Below are positions 45,937 to 54,986 of a stretch of DNA of 64,000 bases, piece by piece. The first letter of the stretch is position 1, and each line of letters begins with the position of its first letter. The notes beneath the pieces were generated by a model. That model had not been told where the DNA came from. It made no database searches and saw nothing but the letters and a program-made list of their open reading frames with translations. The position numbers were made by a program, and so were the translations under genes. The stretch is from Micromonospora purpureochromogenes (GTDB lineage: Bacteria; Actinomycetota; Actinomycetes; Mycobacteriales; Micromonosporaceae). The stretch lies in the NCBI RefSeq assembly GCF_900091515.1, contig NZ_LT607410.1:434001-498000 (forward strand). The letters are read 5' to 3'.

Positions 45937-46074
45937 ATGAGCATGATCGAGCGCATCCGCACCCGCCGCGACGCCACCCGCCGCGCCCGCGCGATCGAGC
46001 ACGCGCTTCGTTCCGCCAACTCGCCCGCGGTGCGCGAGGAGATCCTCGCGATCGCCCAGCGCCACATGAGCTGA
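45937..46074 (+). CDS. 45-residue basic helical protein
   Basis: A short gene that longer-frame calling misses. It has a strong GGAGGAG site, ATG 45937 and 46 codons including the stop. The product is basic and helical (RIRTRRDATRRARAIEHALRS, then PAVREEILAIAQRHMS), with no cysteine or membrane helix. It is flanked by terminators on both sides (45737 and 46108), so it is its own transcription unit. The upstream 150 bases are AT-richer than average. I recall similar 40-60-residue proteins as conserved hypotheticals in Micromonosporaceae; function unknown. DNA or RNA binding is plausible from the charge. Confidence 0.75.
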   Translation: MSMIERIRTRRDATRRARAIEHALRSANSPAVREEILAIAQRHMS

Positions 46075-46107
46075 CGCGGCACAGACTTTCCTCACCTCCT
46101 CCAGATC

Positions 46108-46140
46108 GATGACCCGCCCGGGCACCCCGGGCGGGTCATC
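46108..46140. terminator. Terminator after the 45-residue gene
   Basis: Perfect 15-base arms (46108-46122 and 46126-46140) with a 3-base loop, 33 bases past the stop. The rest of the gap to 46424 holds the leader of the next gene. Confidence 0.82.
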
Positions 46141-46424
46141 GGCGTTTCCGGGCCCTCAAGACCGGGATTCCACCTCGACCGGACGCCCGGTACGGTGGGG
46201 CACGGTCGCCACCCGCCGACCCGGGACACCGATCGAGCCGGATGAGAGCCGATCGTCACCGCCCGGCGACGCGGAGTGACGGCCCGGTGCTCCCCGGACG
46301 CCCCGCGCGGTCACCGGATACGGTGCGGGGAGCCCGCACGGCCGATCCGCCGGCGACACCGGCGAGCCCGCCGCCCGGTCCCGGACGGCATCGGCGGCCG
46401 ACATGTGATGGAGGAGGCGCACCC

Positions 46425-49400
46425 ATGACGTCCGAGGGCCAGCACCGCCCCGGCCAGGAGCCGGACCAGGTGCCGCCGGGCGCCGGTGGACCGGCGCCGT
46501 ACGGCGACCGGCAGACACAGCAGGACACCGGGTACGGCGACCCCGCCGCCCCGGACCTGGGCTGGGCGCCGCCACCACCGGCCGGCCGGCCGGATCAGGC
46601 CGCCCCGGCCTGGGCCGCCGCTCAGGACCAGCCCCCGGCGTGGGCCGCCGCGCAGGACCAGCCCCCGACGTGGGGCGCCGCGCAGGTGCCGCAGCAGGGC
46701 GAGCCGGCGCAGCCCGGCCAGTGGGGCGCGCCGCAGCCCGCCTGGGCCGCCCAGTCCGACCAGCCCTCCGCCGCCTGGGCCGCCGCCTCCGTACCCGGCC
46801 AGCCCGCCGCGCCGGCCGAGCCGGCACAGCCCGCCTGGGCGCAGCCCGAGCAGGCCGCCCCGGCGTGGTCGCAGCCCGACTCCGGGGCCCGTGGCGCCGC
46901 CCGGGTGCCCCAGCCGAACGACGCCTGGCCCGCCTCCGCCGACCCGGCCGCCTCCAGCGGCTGGAACGCCGGGCAGCAGGACCCGGCCGCCAACGGCTGG
47001 GCCGCCGCGCCGCAGCACGACGACCCGGCCGGCTCCGGCGGCTGGAACACCCCGGCCCAGGACGACCCGGCCCGCTCCGGCGGCTGGAACCCCGGCACGC
47101 CGGGCCAGGACCAGGACGTCGCGGGCAACAACGGCTGGAACGCCGGCGAGGCCGCCTCCCACGAGGTGTCCACTTCGGGCGGTCGGCACGCCGGCGCCGG
47201 GCAGCACGAGCAGTCCACCGGCTGGAACGGCGCAGCCACGCCCCAGGAGCAGGCCGACGGCTGGGGTGGCGAGACCCAGCCGCCGCAGGACGACGCCGCC
47301 CGCCCCGGCGGGTGGCACCTGCCGTCCACCCAGGACGAGGCGCCCCGGTCCGCCGGCCGCGCCTCCGTACCCGTGCCGCCGCAGCAGCCGGAACAGGCCG
47401 TGCCCGCCTGGGCGCAGCCCGACACCGGCGCGCGCGGCGCCGCGCAGGTGCCGCAGCACGACACCCCGGCGGCCGACGGATGGTCCACCGAGGACGACCC
47501 GGCGCGCTCCGGCGGCTGGAACGCCGCCCGCACCCCGCAGGACGATCCGGCCCGCTCGGGCGGGTGGAACACCGGCGGCCAGGACGACGTCGCCCGCTCC
47601 GGTGGCTGGAACACCGCCGCCCCGGACAACGCCGCCGGCGCCGACGGGTGGAACAACGCCCCGCAGGCGGACGAGCGGTCGCCGCAGGCGTGGGACGCCG
47701 CCGGCGCACCGGAGCCGACCCACTGGGAGGCCGGCGCGGAGCAGCAGGCCGCCGACGGTTGGGGCAGTGCCGCGCCGGCCCGCGAGGAGCAGCGGCCGGG
47801 CATCGACTGGCCCGCCGCGCAGGAGCCGGCCCGGGCTGCCGGTTCCAGGGGCGCGGCCGCCGTGCCTGCGCCGGACGACCGACCCGAGTCGGGCGGCTGG
47901 ACGCCCCCGGAGCAGCCCGCCCGGGCGACCGCGTCCGTCGCGGTCCCGGCCGTCCCGCCGGCCTGGGGGGCGGACGCCGACAACCCGTCGCAGCGGGCCG
48001 GTGCCGACCGTCCGGCGGTGCCGGACGCCGAGCCGTGGGCGGCCGAGGAGGCCTGGGGCCGCGCCGAGGCCGCGCCCGCGCAGCGACAGGCCGGCGACGC
48101 CTGGGAGCCCCAGCGCGCCGACGAGGCCCCGATCTACCAGCCGGCGCCGGCACCCGGCATCTCGCCGGCCAACGTGGTGCCCCTGCCGCCGCAGGAGCAG
48201 CGGGTGCCGGGCGCCAGCCTGGCCGCCGCGCCGCCGGCTGACTACGTCTCGCCGGCCCAGTTCGGTGCGGCCGCCGACCAGTCCTCCTTCGAGCCGGCCG
48301 GGCGTGCGGACGCGCCGTCGGCGTACGAGCCCGAACGGTCGGGCTGGGGTCCCGGCGAGGAGCCGCAGTCGCCGGCCGGGCCGGTGGTGCCCGGACCGCG
48401 TACCTCGCCGGAGGCCGACGGGGCCGGACGCGCCGCCGTGCCGGTTGCCGACGAGTCCGCCGCCGGGCGGGCGTCGGCGAGCGCGTCGGTGCCGCTGGCC
48501 AGCCGGGTGATGCCCCCGACCGACCAGGCCCTGCGGCCGGGCGCCACGGGTGCTCCGCAGCCCCGGGTGTACGGCCGGCCGGCCCGCCCGGAGCCGGTGG
48601 ACGAGCCGGTCGAGGAGCACGACGGCCAGCGGGCCGAGCACCACGCCCCGCCCCGCTTCGCCGACCAGCAGCCGTTCGACGGCCAGCAGTCCTTCGACGG
48701 TCAGCAGCGCTTCGACGGTCAGCAGTCCTTCGACGACCAGCAGCGGTACGAGGACCAGGACCGGCGGCGCTTCGAGGAGCCGGAGCGGCCGTCCGGCCCG
48801 CCCGGCTTCGGCCCCGAGGCTCCCTCGTCCGCGCCGCCCACCTCGCCGGCCGCGGCGCCGGCGTTCCCGGGCGCCATCCCGGCCTTCGCGGACCCGGCCA
48901 GCAACAACCGGCCGATGAACGGAACCCGCCCGCACGGCCCCGCCGACCGCCCGGCCGAGCCGTTCGGTGCCGGCCCGGCCGGCGGCGGTCCGGCCGCCGG
49001 TGCGGTCCCCGGTTACGGCCACCCGGCCCACGACCCGGCCCACGGCGCCGGCACGGCGCCGTTCCCGCAGGCGGGGCCGCAGTTCCCGCCGGCCGGGCCC
49101 CAGTTCCCGCCGGCCGGGCCGCAGTTCCCGCCGGCCGGGCCGCCGTTCCCGCCCGCGGGTCAGCAGTTCGCGCCCGCCGGCCAGCCCTTCCCGCCGGCCA
49201 ACCAGCCCGGTCCGGGCGCCTGGCACCAGGATCCGGAGCCCGAGCAGGGACGCTTCAACGCGTTCAAGCCGGACGCGGAGCCGAAGGTCGAGCAGCCGGC
49301 ACCGAAGGTCCGCAACGGCCGGGTGCTGGCCATGGTGCTGATCGTGGCGGTGCTGATCCTGGCCATCCCGCTCGGCCTGCTCAGCCTGCTGGGCAAGATC

Positions 49401-49622
49401 GGCGGCGAGGAGAAGCCCGCCCCGTTCAACCCGGCCGTCGGCTCCTGCGTCAAGCAGTCCGGCAACGGCGCGAGCGCGGCGAACTGCGGCGAGCCGAACG
49501 CGTTCACCGTGGTCTCCAAGGTCGATGCGAAGGAGAAGTGCGCCGACCCGGCCCAGCCGCACGTGGTGCTGCCGGGCAGCGGCGCCGACCGGGTGCTCTG
49601 CCTCAAGCCGGCCGCCAAGTAG
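46425..49622 (+). CDS. Large Trp/Gly-repeat low-complexity protein with membrane helix and LppU-like domain
   Basis: A 1065-residue protein. ATG 46425 follows GGAGGAGG. Residues 1-960 are disordered and rich in Pro, Ala, Gln, Asp and Trp: WAAAQDQPP units near the start, then repeated DDPARSGGWN-type units (five SGGWN copies), FDGQQ units around 750 and PQFPPAG units around 885-925. A single helix (VLAMVLIVAVLILAIPLGLLSLL, near 970-990) then leads to an exported C-terminal domain (VGSCVKQ..., NCGEPNAFTVV, ADRVLCL) with four cysteines, matching the LppU/SCO3897 family as I know it. So the long tail is cytosolic and the small domain external. Function unknown. Tryptophans spaced regularly in a disordered tail suggest weak multivalent contacts or condensate behaviour (inference). 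Confidence 0.82.
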   Translation: MTSEGQHRPGQEPDQVPPGAGGPAPYGDRQTQQDTGYGDPAAPDLGWAPPPPAGRPDQAAPAWAAAQDQPPAWAAAQDQPPTWGAAQVPQQGEPAQPGQWGAPQPAWAAQSDQPSAAWAAASVPGQPAAPAEPAQPAWAQPEQAAPAWSQPDSGARGAARVPQPNDAWPASADPAASSGWNAGQQDPAANGWAAAPQHDDPAGSGGWNTPAQDDPARSGGWNPGTPGQDQDVAGNNGWNAGEAASHEVSTSGGRHAGAGQHEQSTGWNGAATPQEQADGWGGETQPPQDDAARPGGWHLPSTQDEAPRSAGRASVPVPPQQPEQAVPAWAQPDTGARGAAQVPQHDTPAADGWSTEDDPARSGGWNAARTPQDDPARSGGWNTGGQDDVARSGGWNTAAPDNAAGADGWNNAPQADERSPQAWDAAGAPEPTHWEAGAEQQAADGWGSAAPAREEQRPGIDWPAAQEPARAAGSRGAAAVPAPDDRPESGGWTPPEQPARATASVAVPAVPPAWGADADNPSQRAGADRPAVPDAEPWAAEEAWGRAEAAPAQRQAGDAWEPQRADEAPIYQPAPAPGISPANVVPLPPQEQRVPGASLAAAPPADYVSPAQFGAAADQSSFEPAGRADAPSAYEPERSGWGPGEEPQSPAGPVVPGPRTSPEADGAGRAAVPVADESAAGRASASASVPLASRVMPPTDQALRPGATGAPQPRVYGRPARPEPVDEPVEEHDGQRAEHHAPPRFADQQPFDGQQSFDGQQRFDGQQSFDDQQRYEDQDRRRFEEPERPSGPPGFGPEAPSSAPPTSPAAAPAFPGAIPAFADPASNNRPMNGTRPHGPADRPAEPFGAGPAGGGPAAGAVPGYGHPAHDPAHGAGTAPFPQAGPQFPPAGPQFPPAGPQFPPAGPPFPPAGQQFAPAGQPFPPANQPGPGAWHQDPEPEQGRFNAFKPDAEPKVEQPAPKVRNGRVLAMVLIVAVLILAIPLGLLSLLGKIGGEEKPAPFNPAVGSCVKQSGNGASAANCGEPNAFTVVSKVDAKEKCADPAQPHVVLPGSGADRVLCLKPAAK
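49080..49142. repeat. 21-bp tandem repeats coding PQFPPAG
   Basis: Three units of 21 bases (49080-49100, 49101-49121, 49122-49142) with at most one or two changes encode PQFPPAG; degenerate units follow. In frame with the 46425 gene. Confidence 0.85.
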
Positions 49623-49630
49623 CACGTTCC

Positions 49631-49666
49631 GACGGCGGGGCCACGGTGATCCGTGGCCCCGCCGTC
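49631..49666. terminator. Terminator after the LppU-like gene
   Basis: Perfect 16-base arms (49631-49646 and 49651-49666) with a 4-base loop, 8 bases after the stop. One of the strongest hairpins in the window. Confidence 0.85.
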
Positions 49667-49741
49667 GTATCCGCTGTGGCGTGATCGACCACGCGCGGGG
49701 TCACGCCGTGTCGCCGGCCCGGCATCCGGCAGACTGGGGTC

Positions 49742-51574
49742 ATGAGCGCACGCGTACGGGCTCCTGAGCTGCACGGTCGGGGCTGGCTGAACACCGGCGG
49801 GCGGGAGCTGAAGCTCGCCGACCTGCGAGGTCGTATTACCGTCCTAGATTTCTGGACCTTCTGCTGCATCAACTGCCTGCACGTGCTCGATGAGCTGCGC
49901 CCGCTGGAAGAGAAGTACGCCGACGTGCTCGTCGTGATCGGCGTGCACTCGCCGAAGTTCGAGCACGAGAAGGACCCGGACGCGCTGGCCGCCGCCGTCG
50001 AGCGGTACGGGGTGCACCACCCGGTGCTGGACGACCCCGAGCTGGACATGTGGGGCCAGTACGCGGCGAAGGCCTGGCCGACCCTGGCCGTGGTCGACCC
50101 CGAGGGGTACGTGGTGGCCACCATGGCCGGCGAGGGCCACGCCGAGGGGCTGACCCGACTGGTCGACGACCTGGTCGCCACCCACACGGCGAAGGGCACC
50201 CTGCACCGGGGCGACGGCCCGTACGTCCCGCCGGCCGAGCCGGAGACCACCCTGCGCTTCCCGGGCAAGGCTGTGGTGCTCGACGGTGGCAACCTGCTGG
50301 TCTCGGACTCGGCCCGGCACTCCCTGGCCGAGCTGGCCCCCGACGGCGAGAGCCTGGTCCGGCGGATCGGCTCCGGCGAGCGGGGCCGGGCCGACGGGCC
50401 GGCCGACGCGGCCAGCTTCGCCGAGCCGCAGGGGCTCTGCCTGCTCCCCGCGCACGTCGCCGAGGTGGCCGGCTACGACCTGGTGCTCGCGGACACCGTC
50501 AACCACCTGCTGCGCGGCGTACGGCTCGCGACCGGCGAGGTGGTGACGGTCGCCGGCACCGGCCGGCAGTGGCGTTCCTCGGTCGACGACCACGCGCACG
50601 ACGCGCTCTCGGTCGACCTCTCCTCCCCCTGGGACCTGGCCTGGTACGACGACAAGGTCGTCATCGCGATGGCCGGCATCCACCAGCTCTGGTGGTTCGA
50701 CCCGATCCGCCGCACCGCGGGCATGTACGCCGGCACCACGGTGGAGGCGCTGCGCGACGGTCCGCTGCCGGACGTGTGGATGGCGCAGCCCTCCGGGCTC
50801 TCCGTCTCGGCCGACGGCACCCGGCTCTGGGTGGCCGACAGCGAGACCAGTGCGCTCCGCTACGTCGAGAACGGCGTGCTGGCCACCGCCGTCGGGCAGG
50901 GCCTCTTCGACTTCGGCCACGTGGACGGCCCGGCCGACCAGGCGCTGCTCCAGCACCCGCTCGGGGTGTGCGCGCTGCCGGACGGCTCGGTGCTGATCGC
51001 CGACACCTACAACGGCGCGGTGCGCCGCTTCGACCCGGAGACGGACCAGGTCGCCACGGTGGCCGACGGCCTGGCCGAGCCGAGCGACATCGTGCTCACC
51101 GCCGACGGTGACGTGCTGGTGGTCGAGTCGTCCGCGCACCGGTTGACCCGGCTGGCGCCGGGCACGCTCACGGCGGCCGGGGCGAGCACCGTGAACGGCC
51201 CCCGGCACCAGGTGGAGCGCAAGCCGACGGACGTGGCGGCCGGCGAGCTGACCCTCGACGTGATCTTCACCCCCGCGCCCGGGCAGAAGCTGGACGAGAC
51301 GTACGGCCCGTCGACCCGGCTGGTGGTCTCCGCCTCTCCGCCGGAGCTGCTGGTCGAGGGGGCGGGCACCACCACCGACCTGTCCCGTCGGTTGGTGATC
51401 GATCCGGCGGTGGCCGGCGGGGTGCTCCAGGTGACCGCCCAGGCGGCCACCTGCGACAAGGACGTCGAGCACGCCGCCTGCCACCTGACCCGCCAGGACT
51501 GGGGCGTACCGGTGCGGGTGGTCGACGGCGGCACGACGCGGCTGCCGCTGGTGCTGCGCGGCCTGGACGCCTGA
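49742..51574 (+). CDS. Thioredoxin-like protein with NHL propeller (NHLRC2-like)
   Basis: A 610-residue cytosolic protein with an N-terminal thioredoxin fold (residues 1-145) and an NHL beta-propeller (about 165-475), then a C-terminal beta domain. The redox motif is WTFCCINC: C42-I-N-C45 with an extra C41. The propeller repeats read VVLDGGNLLVSDSARHSL, GYDLVLADTVNHLLRG, DGTRLWVADSETSAL and DGSVLIADTYNGAVR. This architecture equals NHLRC2/YncE-like proteins, whose biochemical role is not settled. ATG 49742 is at the start of the thioredoxin domain; no signal peptide. It is the end of a rightward block and convergent with the pxp operon. Confidence 0.88.
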   Translation: MSARVRAPELHGRGWLNTGGRELKLADLRGRITVLDFWTFCCINCLHVLDELRPLEEKYADVLVVIGVHSPKFEHEKDPDALAAAVERYGVHHPVLDDPELDMWGQYAAKAWPTLAVVDPEGYVVATMAGEGHAEGLTRLVDDLVATHTAKGTLHRGDGPYVPPAEPETTLRFPGKAVVLDGGNLLVSDSARHSLAELAPDGESLVRRIGSGERGRADGPADAASFAEPQGLCLLPAHVAEVAGYDLVLADTVNHLLRGVRLATGEVVTVAGTGRQWRSSVDDHAHDALSVDLSSPWDLAWYDDKVVIAMAGIHQLWWFDPIRRTAGMYAGTTVEALRDGPLPDVWMAQPSGLSVSADGTRLWVADSETSALRYVENGVLATAVGQGLFDFGHVDGPADQALLQHPLGVCALPDGSVLIADTYNGAVRRFDPETDQVATVADGLAEPSDIVLTADGDVLVVESSAHRLTRLAPGTLTAAGASTVNGPRHQVERKPTDVAAGELTLDVIFTPAPGQKLDETYGPSTRLVVSASPPELLVEGAGTTTDLSRRLVIDPAVAGGVLQVTAQAATCDKDVEHAACHLTRQDWGVPVRVVDGGTTRLPLVLRGLDA

Positions 51575-51641
51575 GCGGGGCACCAGGCCGCCCCGGGCCG
51601 TGGCCTCGGCGGCATGATTCGGTGACCCTTGGAGCGGGATG

Positions 51642-52391
51642 TCAGACGAAGGGCTTCGGGGTGACGCCCGCGTCGAGCAGCGCGGCCCGCACCAGGGCCG
51701 CCGAGGCGACCGCCCCCGGGGTGTCACCGTGCAGGCAGATCGAGCCGACCGCGCACGGGATGACGGTGCCGTCGACCGCGACGACGGTGCGCTCGGTGGC
51801 CATCCGTACGGCCCGGGCGGCCACCTCCTCCGGGTCAGTGACCAGCGCGCCGAGCGCGGTGCGGGGCACCAGCGAACCGTTGGGCAGGTAGCCCCGGTCG
51901 GCGAAGCCCTCGGCGACCATCCGCAGGCCCGCCCCGACGGCGAGCTGGGCGAGCTTCGAGCCGGGGGCGCAGAGGATCGGCAGCTGGTCGTCGTACCCGC
52001 TGACGGCGGCGACCAGGGCGGCGGCCTGCGACTCGTCGACGGCCGCCGCGTGGTAGAGCGCGCCGTGCGGCTTGAGGTAGCGAACCTGGGTGCGGAACAG
52101 CCGGCAGAACGCGTCCAGGGCGCCGAGCTGGTAGATGACCTCGTCGCGCAGCTCGGTGAAGGCGTACTCGATGCGCCGGCGGCCGAAGCCGACGAGGTCG
52201 CGGTAGCCGACCTGGGCGCCGATGGCCACGCCGCGATCGGCCGCCGCGGCGCAGACCCGCCGCATGGTCGACGGGTCACCGCCGTGGAAGCCGCAGGCGA
52301 CGTTGGCCGAGGTGACCAGGTCCAGCAGCGCGTCGTCGTCGCCGAGCCGCCAGATGCCGAATCCCTCGCCGAGGTCAGCGTTGAGGTCCAT
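51642..52391 (-). CDS. pxpA: 5-oxoprolinase subunit A (LamB/YcsF family)
   Basis: A 249-residue member of the LamB/YcsF family. Conserved features: MDLNADLGEGFG at the N-terminus, TSANVACGFHGGDP, VGYRDLVGFGRR and YLKPHGALYH. In the PxpABC complex, subunit A hydrolyses the phosphorylated 5-oxoproline after B and C activate it, giving glutamate with ATP cost. It is last in the order pxpB-pxpC-pxpA, and its start overlaps the pxpC end by 17 bases. Confidence 0.95.
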   Translation of the reverse strand: MDLNADLGEGFGIWRLGDDDALLDLVTSANVACGFHGGDPSTMRRVCAAAADRGVAIGAQVGYRDLVGFGRRRIEYAFTELRDEVIYQLGALDAFCRLFRTQVRYLKPHGALYHAAAVDESQAAALVAAVSGYDDQLPILCAPGSKLAQLAVGAGLRMVAEGFADRGYLPNGSLVPRTALGALVTDPEEVAARAVRMATERTVVAVDGTVIPCAVGSICLHGDTPGAVASAALVRAALLDAGVTPKPFV

Positions 52392-53232
52392 GGAACCTCA
52401 CCGTAGTCCCTGGCCGGCCCTGCGCGAGTGCGGTCACGTCGTCCACCACGCCGATGACGGGGTACCCGCCGGTGGTGGGGTGGTCGGCCAGGAAGACCAG
52501 CGGCTGGCCGTCGGCCGGCACCTGCACCGCGCCGAGCACGATCCCCTCGCTGGGCAGTTCACCGGCCACCGAGCGGGGCAGCGGCGCGCCGGTCAGTCGC
52601 GCGCCGACCCGGTCGCCCACCGGGCTGACCGTGTACGGGGTGCCGAACAGCCGGTCGAGCGCGTCCGGGGTGAACCAGTCGGCCCGCGGCCCGGGGCGCA
52701 GGGTCAGCCGCAGTTCGCCGGTCGGGGGCCGGCCGACGGTCACGTCCACCGGTGGCGGCGGCCCGGGCCACGGGCCGAGCGGGAGGCGGTCGCCGTCGCG
52801 TACCGGGGGTGGGCCGAGGCCGGAGAGGGTGTCGGTGGCCCGGCTGCCGAGCACCGGCTCGACGGCGATCCCGCCGCTGACCGCCAGCCAGTTGCGCAGC
52901 CCGTCGCGGGCCGGCCCAATCCGCAGCACCGCGCCGGCCGGCACGGCGAGCGCCCGGCCCACGTCGCCCGGTCGCCGGCCCACCCGGACGTCGGCGTCGG
53001 CCCCGGTCACCGCGACCGTGACGGCGCGGGTCGGCCGCAGCTCGCAGCCGGTCAGGGTGATCTCCAGGCCGGCGGCGGAGACCGGGTTCCCCACCAGGCG
53101 GTTGGCCAGCGCCAGCGCCGCCGGGTCGAGCGCCCCCGACCGGGGTACGCCGAGATGCGCGTACCCAAGCCGGCCGAGGTCCTGGACGGTGGTGAGCGGG
53201 CCGGCCCGGCGTACCTCGATCAGGTCGGTCAC
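52375..53232 (-). CDS. pxpC: 5-oxoprolinase subunit C (biotin-dependent carboxyltransferase-like)
   Basis: A 285-residue AHS2-family protein; GTG 53232 gives MTDLIEVRRAGPLTTVQDLGR, the family's usual start (ATG in most). Conserved segments: HLGVPRSGALDP, LEITLTGCEL, NWLAVSGGI and the PSEGIVLGAVQVPADGQP..L..DHPTTGGYP region. It works with PxpB to activate 5-oxoproline. It overlaps pxpB by 4 bases (GTGA) and pxpA by 17, so the three are tightly coupled. The longer frame upstream overlaps pxpB and is not used. Confidence 0.93.
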   Translation of the reverse strand: MTDLIEVRRAGPLTTVQDLGRLGYAHLGVPRSGALDPAALALANRLVGNPVSAAGLEITLTGCELRPTRAVTVAVTGADADVRVGRRPGDVGRALAVPAGAVLRIGPARDGLRNWLAVSGGIAVEPVLGSRATDTLSGLGPPPVRDGDRLPLGPWPGPPPPVDVTVGRPPTGELRLTLRPGPRADWFTPDALDRLFGTPYTVSPVGDRVGARLTGAPLPRSVAGELPSEGIVLGAVQVPADGQPLVFLADHPTTGGYPVIGVVDDVTALAQGRPGTTVRFHGPQR

Positions 53233-53840
53233 GCGGCCACCAGCCGGACCCGGGTGCCCGGGGTGAGCCGGGCCGGCGGGTCGGCGCGCACGTCGAACAG
53301 GGTCAACTCGGTCCGCCCGACCAGCAGCCATCCGCCCGGCGAGGCGGTCGGGTAGATCCCCGCGTACGGCCCGGCGAGCGCCACCGACCCGGCCGGCACC
53401 CGGGTACGCGGGCTGGGCAGCCGGGGCACCGCCCACTCCGGCGGCAGTCCGGTCAGGTACGCGAACCCGGGCGCGAAGCCGCAGAACGCCACCCGGAACG
53501 CGGTCTCCCGCAGCCGTCGCACCACCTCGGGCACGGTCACGCCCCAGTGCCGGGCGACGACGGGCAGGTCCTCCCCGTCGTACACGGTGGGGACCTCGAC
53601 CTGGGCGGCGGCGGCCTGGGCGGCGACCGGCCGGGGGGTCCAGCCGGCGATCCGCGCGGCGACGGCCGCCGGGTCCGGTACGCCGTCGAGCAGGACGGTC
53701 GCCGCGGCCGGGACGATCTCGACAGCGGTCAGCTCACCGGCGGCGCGGCGGCGCCACAGCTCGGCACGCCACGCCTCCACCTGGCCGGGGTCGTCGCAGT
53801 CGAGCAGGAGGGCGTGTCGGCCGACGGGTCGGATCCGCAT
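53229..53840 (-). CDS. pxpB: 5-oxoprolinase subunit B (KipI/AHS1-like)
   Basis: A 203-residue AHS1-family protein with IRPVGRHALLLDCDD at the start, VPTVYDGEDLPVVA, AFCGFAPGFAYLTGLP and PRTRVPAGSVALAGPYAGIYP, all family signatures. It forms the B-C pair that phosphorylates 5-oxoproline. The first gene of the pxpBCA operon, transcribed leftward from a 107-base gap shared with the divergent hemolysin III gene. Start ATG 53840. It has the full family length, with no sign of fusion to C as in some bacteria. Confidence 0.92.
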   Translation of the reverse strand: MRIRPVGRHALLLDCDDPGQVEAWRAELWRRRAAGELTAVEIVPAAATVLLDGVPDPAAVAARIAGWTPRPVAAQAAAAQVEVPTVYDGEDLPVVARHWGVTVPEVVRRLRETAFRVAFCGFAPGFAYLTGLPPEWAVPRLPSPRTRVPAGSVALAGPYAGIYPTASPGGWLLVGRTELTLFDVRADPPARLTPGTRVRLVAA

Positions 53841-53925
53841 CCCGCCATCCTCCCCGATCGATCCGACGGCCAGGCCCGCGCACGCGCGGCGCGACGGTGA
53901 CCGGACGCACTACCCGCAGGTAACC

Positions 53926-53937
53926 TACGGTGCCGTA
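53926..53937. promoter_or_regulatory. Small palindrome in pxpB/hemolysin III divergent promoter
   Basis: TACGG-TG-CCGTA lies between two direct GTAACCT copies (about 53920-53926 and 53935-53941). The second may be the -10 box (TAACCT) of a leaderless transcript starting at GTG 53948. Confidence 0.35.
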
Positions 53938-53947
53938 ACCTGTATCC

Positions 53948-54625
53948 GTGACCACCTCCGCACCGCTCCGGCTCAAGCCGGTCGACATCGGGAAGCCCCG
54001 GATGCGCGGCTGGCTGCACACCTACGCCTTCTTCGTCGCGCTCGTCTGCGGCATCGTCCTGTGCGCGATCGCGGCCACCCGGCCGGGCTGGGCCCCCCTG
54101 GTGAGCTGCCTGATCTACAGCCTCACCGTCTGCGGGCTCTTCGGCACCAGCGCCCTCTACCACCGGCGGGTGTGGTCCGAGCGGGGCTACCAGATCATGC
54201 GCCGGCTGGACCATTCGATGATCTTCGTGTTCATCGCCGGCACCTACACGCCGTTCTGCGCGCTGCTGCTCGACCGCCGGATGGCCACCATCATGCTCAG
54301 CGTGGTCTGGGGCGGGGCGCTGGCCGGCGTGGCGCTGAAGCTGGTCTGGCCGCACGCGCCCCGCTGGGTGTCCGCGCCGCTCTACCTGGCGCTCGGCTGG
54401 GTCTCGGTGGCGATGCTGCCGCAGATCCTGCACGAGGGCGGGGTGACCGCGCTGGTCCTGCTCGCCGTCGGCGGCGCGATCTACAGCGTCGGCGCGATCT
54501 TCTACGCCCTGCGCCGGCCCAACCCGTGGCCCACCGTCTTCGGCCACCACGAGTTCTTCCACGCCTGCACCCTGCTCGCGGCGCTCTGCCACCACATCGC
54601 CATCTACTTCGCGCTCTTCGCCTGA
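53948..54625 (+). CDS. Hemolysin III-type (PAQR/YqfA family) membrane protein
   Basis: A 225-residue seven-helix membrane protein of the PAQR/hemolysin III family. The zinc-site residues are visible: S-x3-H in TSALYHRRVW, D in LDHSMIF, and H-x3-H in GHHEFFHACTLLAALCHH. Bacterial members have been linked to membrane fluidity or hydrolase-type activity; the haemolysis name is historical. GTG 53948 is the start, perhaps leaderless with TAACCT 6 bases upstream. A GC hairpin follows the gene. Confidence 0.88.
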   Translation: MTTSAPLRLKPVDIGKPRMRGWLHTYAFFVALVCGIVLCAIAATRPGWAPLVSCLIYSLTVCGLFGTSALYHRRVWSERGYQIMRRLDHSMIFVFIAGTYTPFCALLLDRRMATIMLSVVWGGALAGVALKLVWPHAPRWVSAPLYLALGWVSVAMLPQILHEGGVTALVLLAVGGAIYSVGAIFYALRRPNPWPTVFGHHEFFHACTLLAALCHHIAIYFALFA

Positions 54626-54650
54626 GCCCGGGCACCAGCCGGACAGAATG

Positions 54651-54678
54651 CGGGGCCCCACACCGTTGCGGGGCCCCG
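54651..54678. terminator. GC hairpin after hemolysin III-type gene
   Basis: Two CGGGGCCCC/GGGGCCCCG arms (54651-54659 and 54670-54678) can pair; each half is also nearly self-complementary. It lies between convergent genes. Confidence 0.55.
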
Positions 54679-54695
54679 ACGTCTGCGCGCGGGGA

Positions 54696-54986
54696 TCAGG
54701 TCGGGTAGCCGGGGCGGCGCACCTCGCGGTACTCCTCCCGCACCACCCGGTCATCCTGCACCGGCACGACCCGGTCGGCCACCACCCGGTCCTCGCGCAC
54801 CGGGGTGGCCACCACGGTGCGGCGGCGGGTGTTCCAGAAGTAGAGGGTGGTGAGCAGCCCGGCGACGCCGGCGAGCATCAGCACCCAGCCGACGACGTTC
54901 AGGTTGAGCCATCCCAGGTTCGCGTCGATGGCGAACGCGAAGATCGCGCCCAGCGCGATGAGGAAGATGCTGGCACCGATGCCCAT
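54696..54986 (-). CDS. DUF6458 small membrane protein
   Basis: A 96-residue protein with two helices (residues 3-22 and 30-50, GASIFLIALGAIFAF and VVGWVLMLAGVAGLL) and a charged C-terminal tail with repeated DRVV motifs. It matches the DUF6458 type common in actinomycetes. ATG 54986 has an AAGGAGG site; the frame runs on upstream. A second copy lies at 55711 on the same strand, with the SixA-like gene on the opposite strand between them. Function unknown; envelope stress is a common guess. Confidence 0.8.
   Translation of the reverse strand: MGIGASIFLIALGAIFAFAIDANLGWLNLNVVGWVLMLAGVAGLLTTLYFWNTRRRTVVATPVREDRVVADRVVPVQDDRVVREEYREVRRPGYPT

Noticed and set aside
49844..52279. 811-residue minus-strand open frame
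   Set aside because: Antisense to the NHL protein and the pxp genes; repetitive Arg/Ser/Pro content and no domain.
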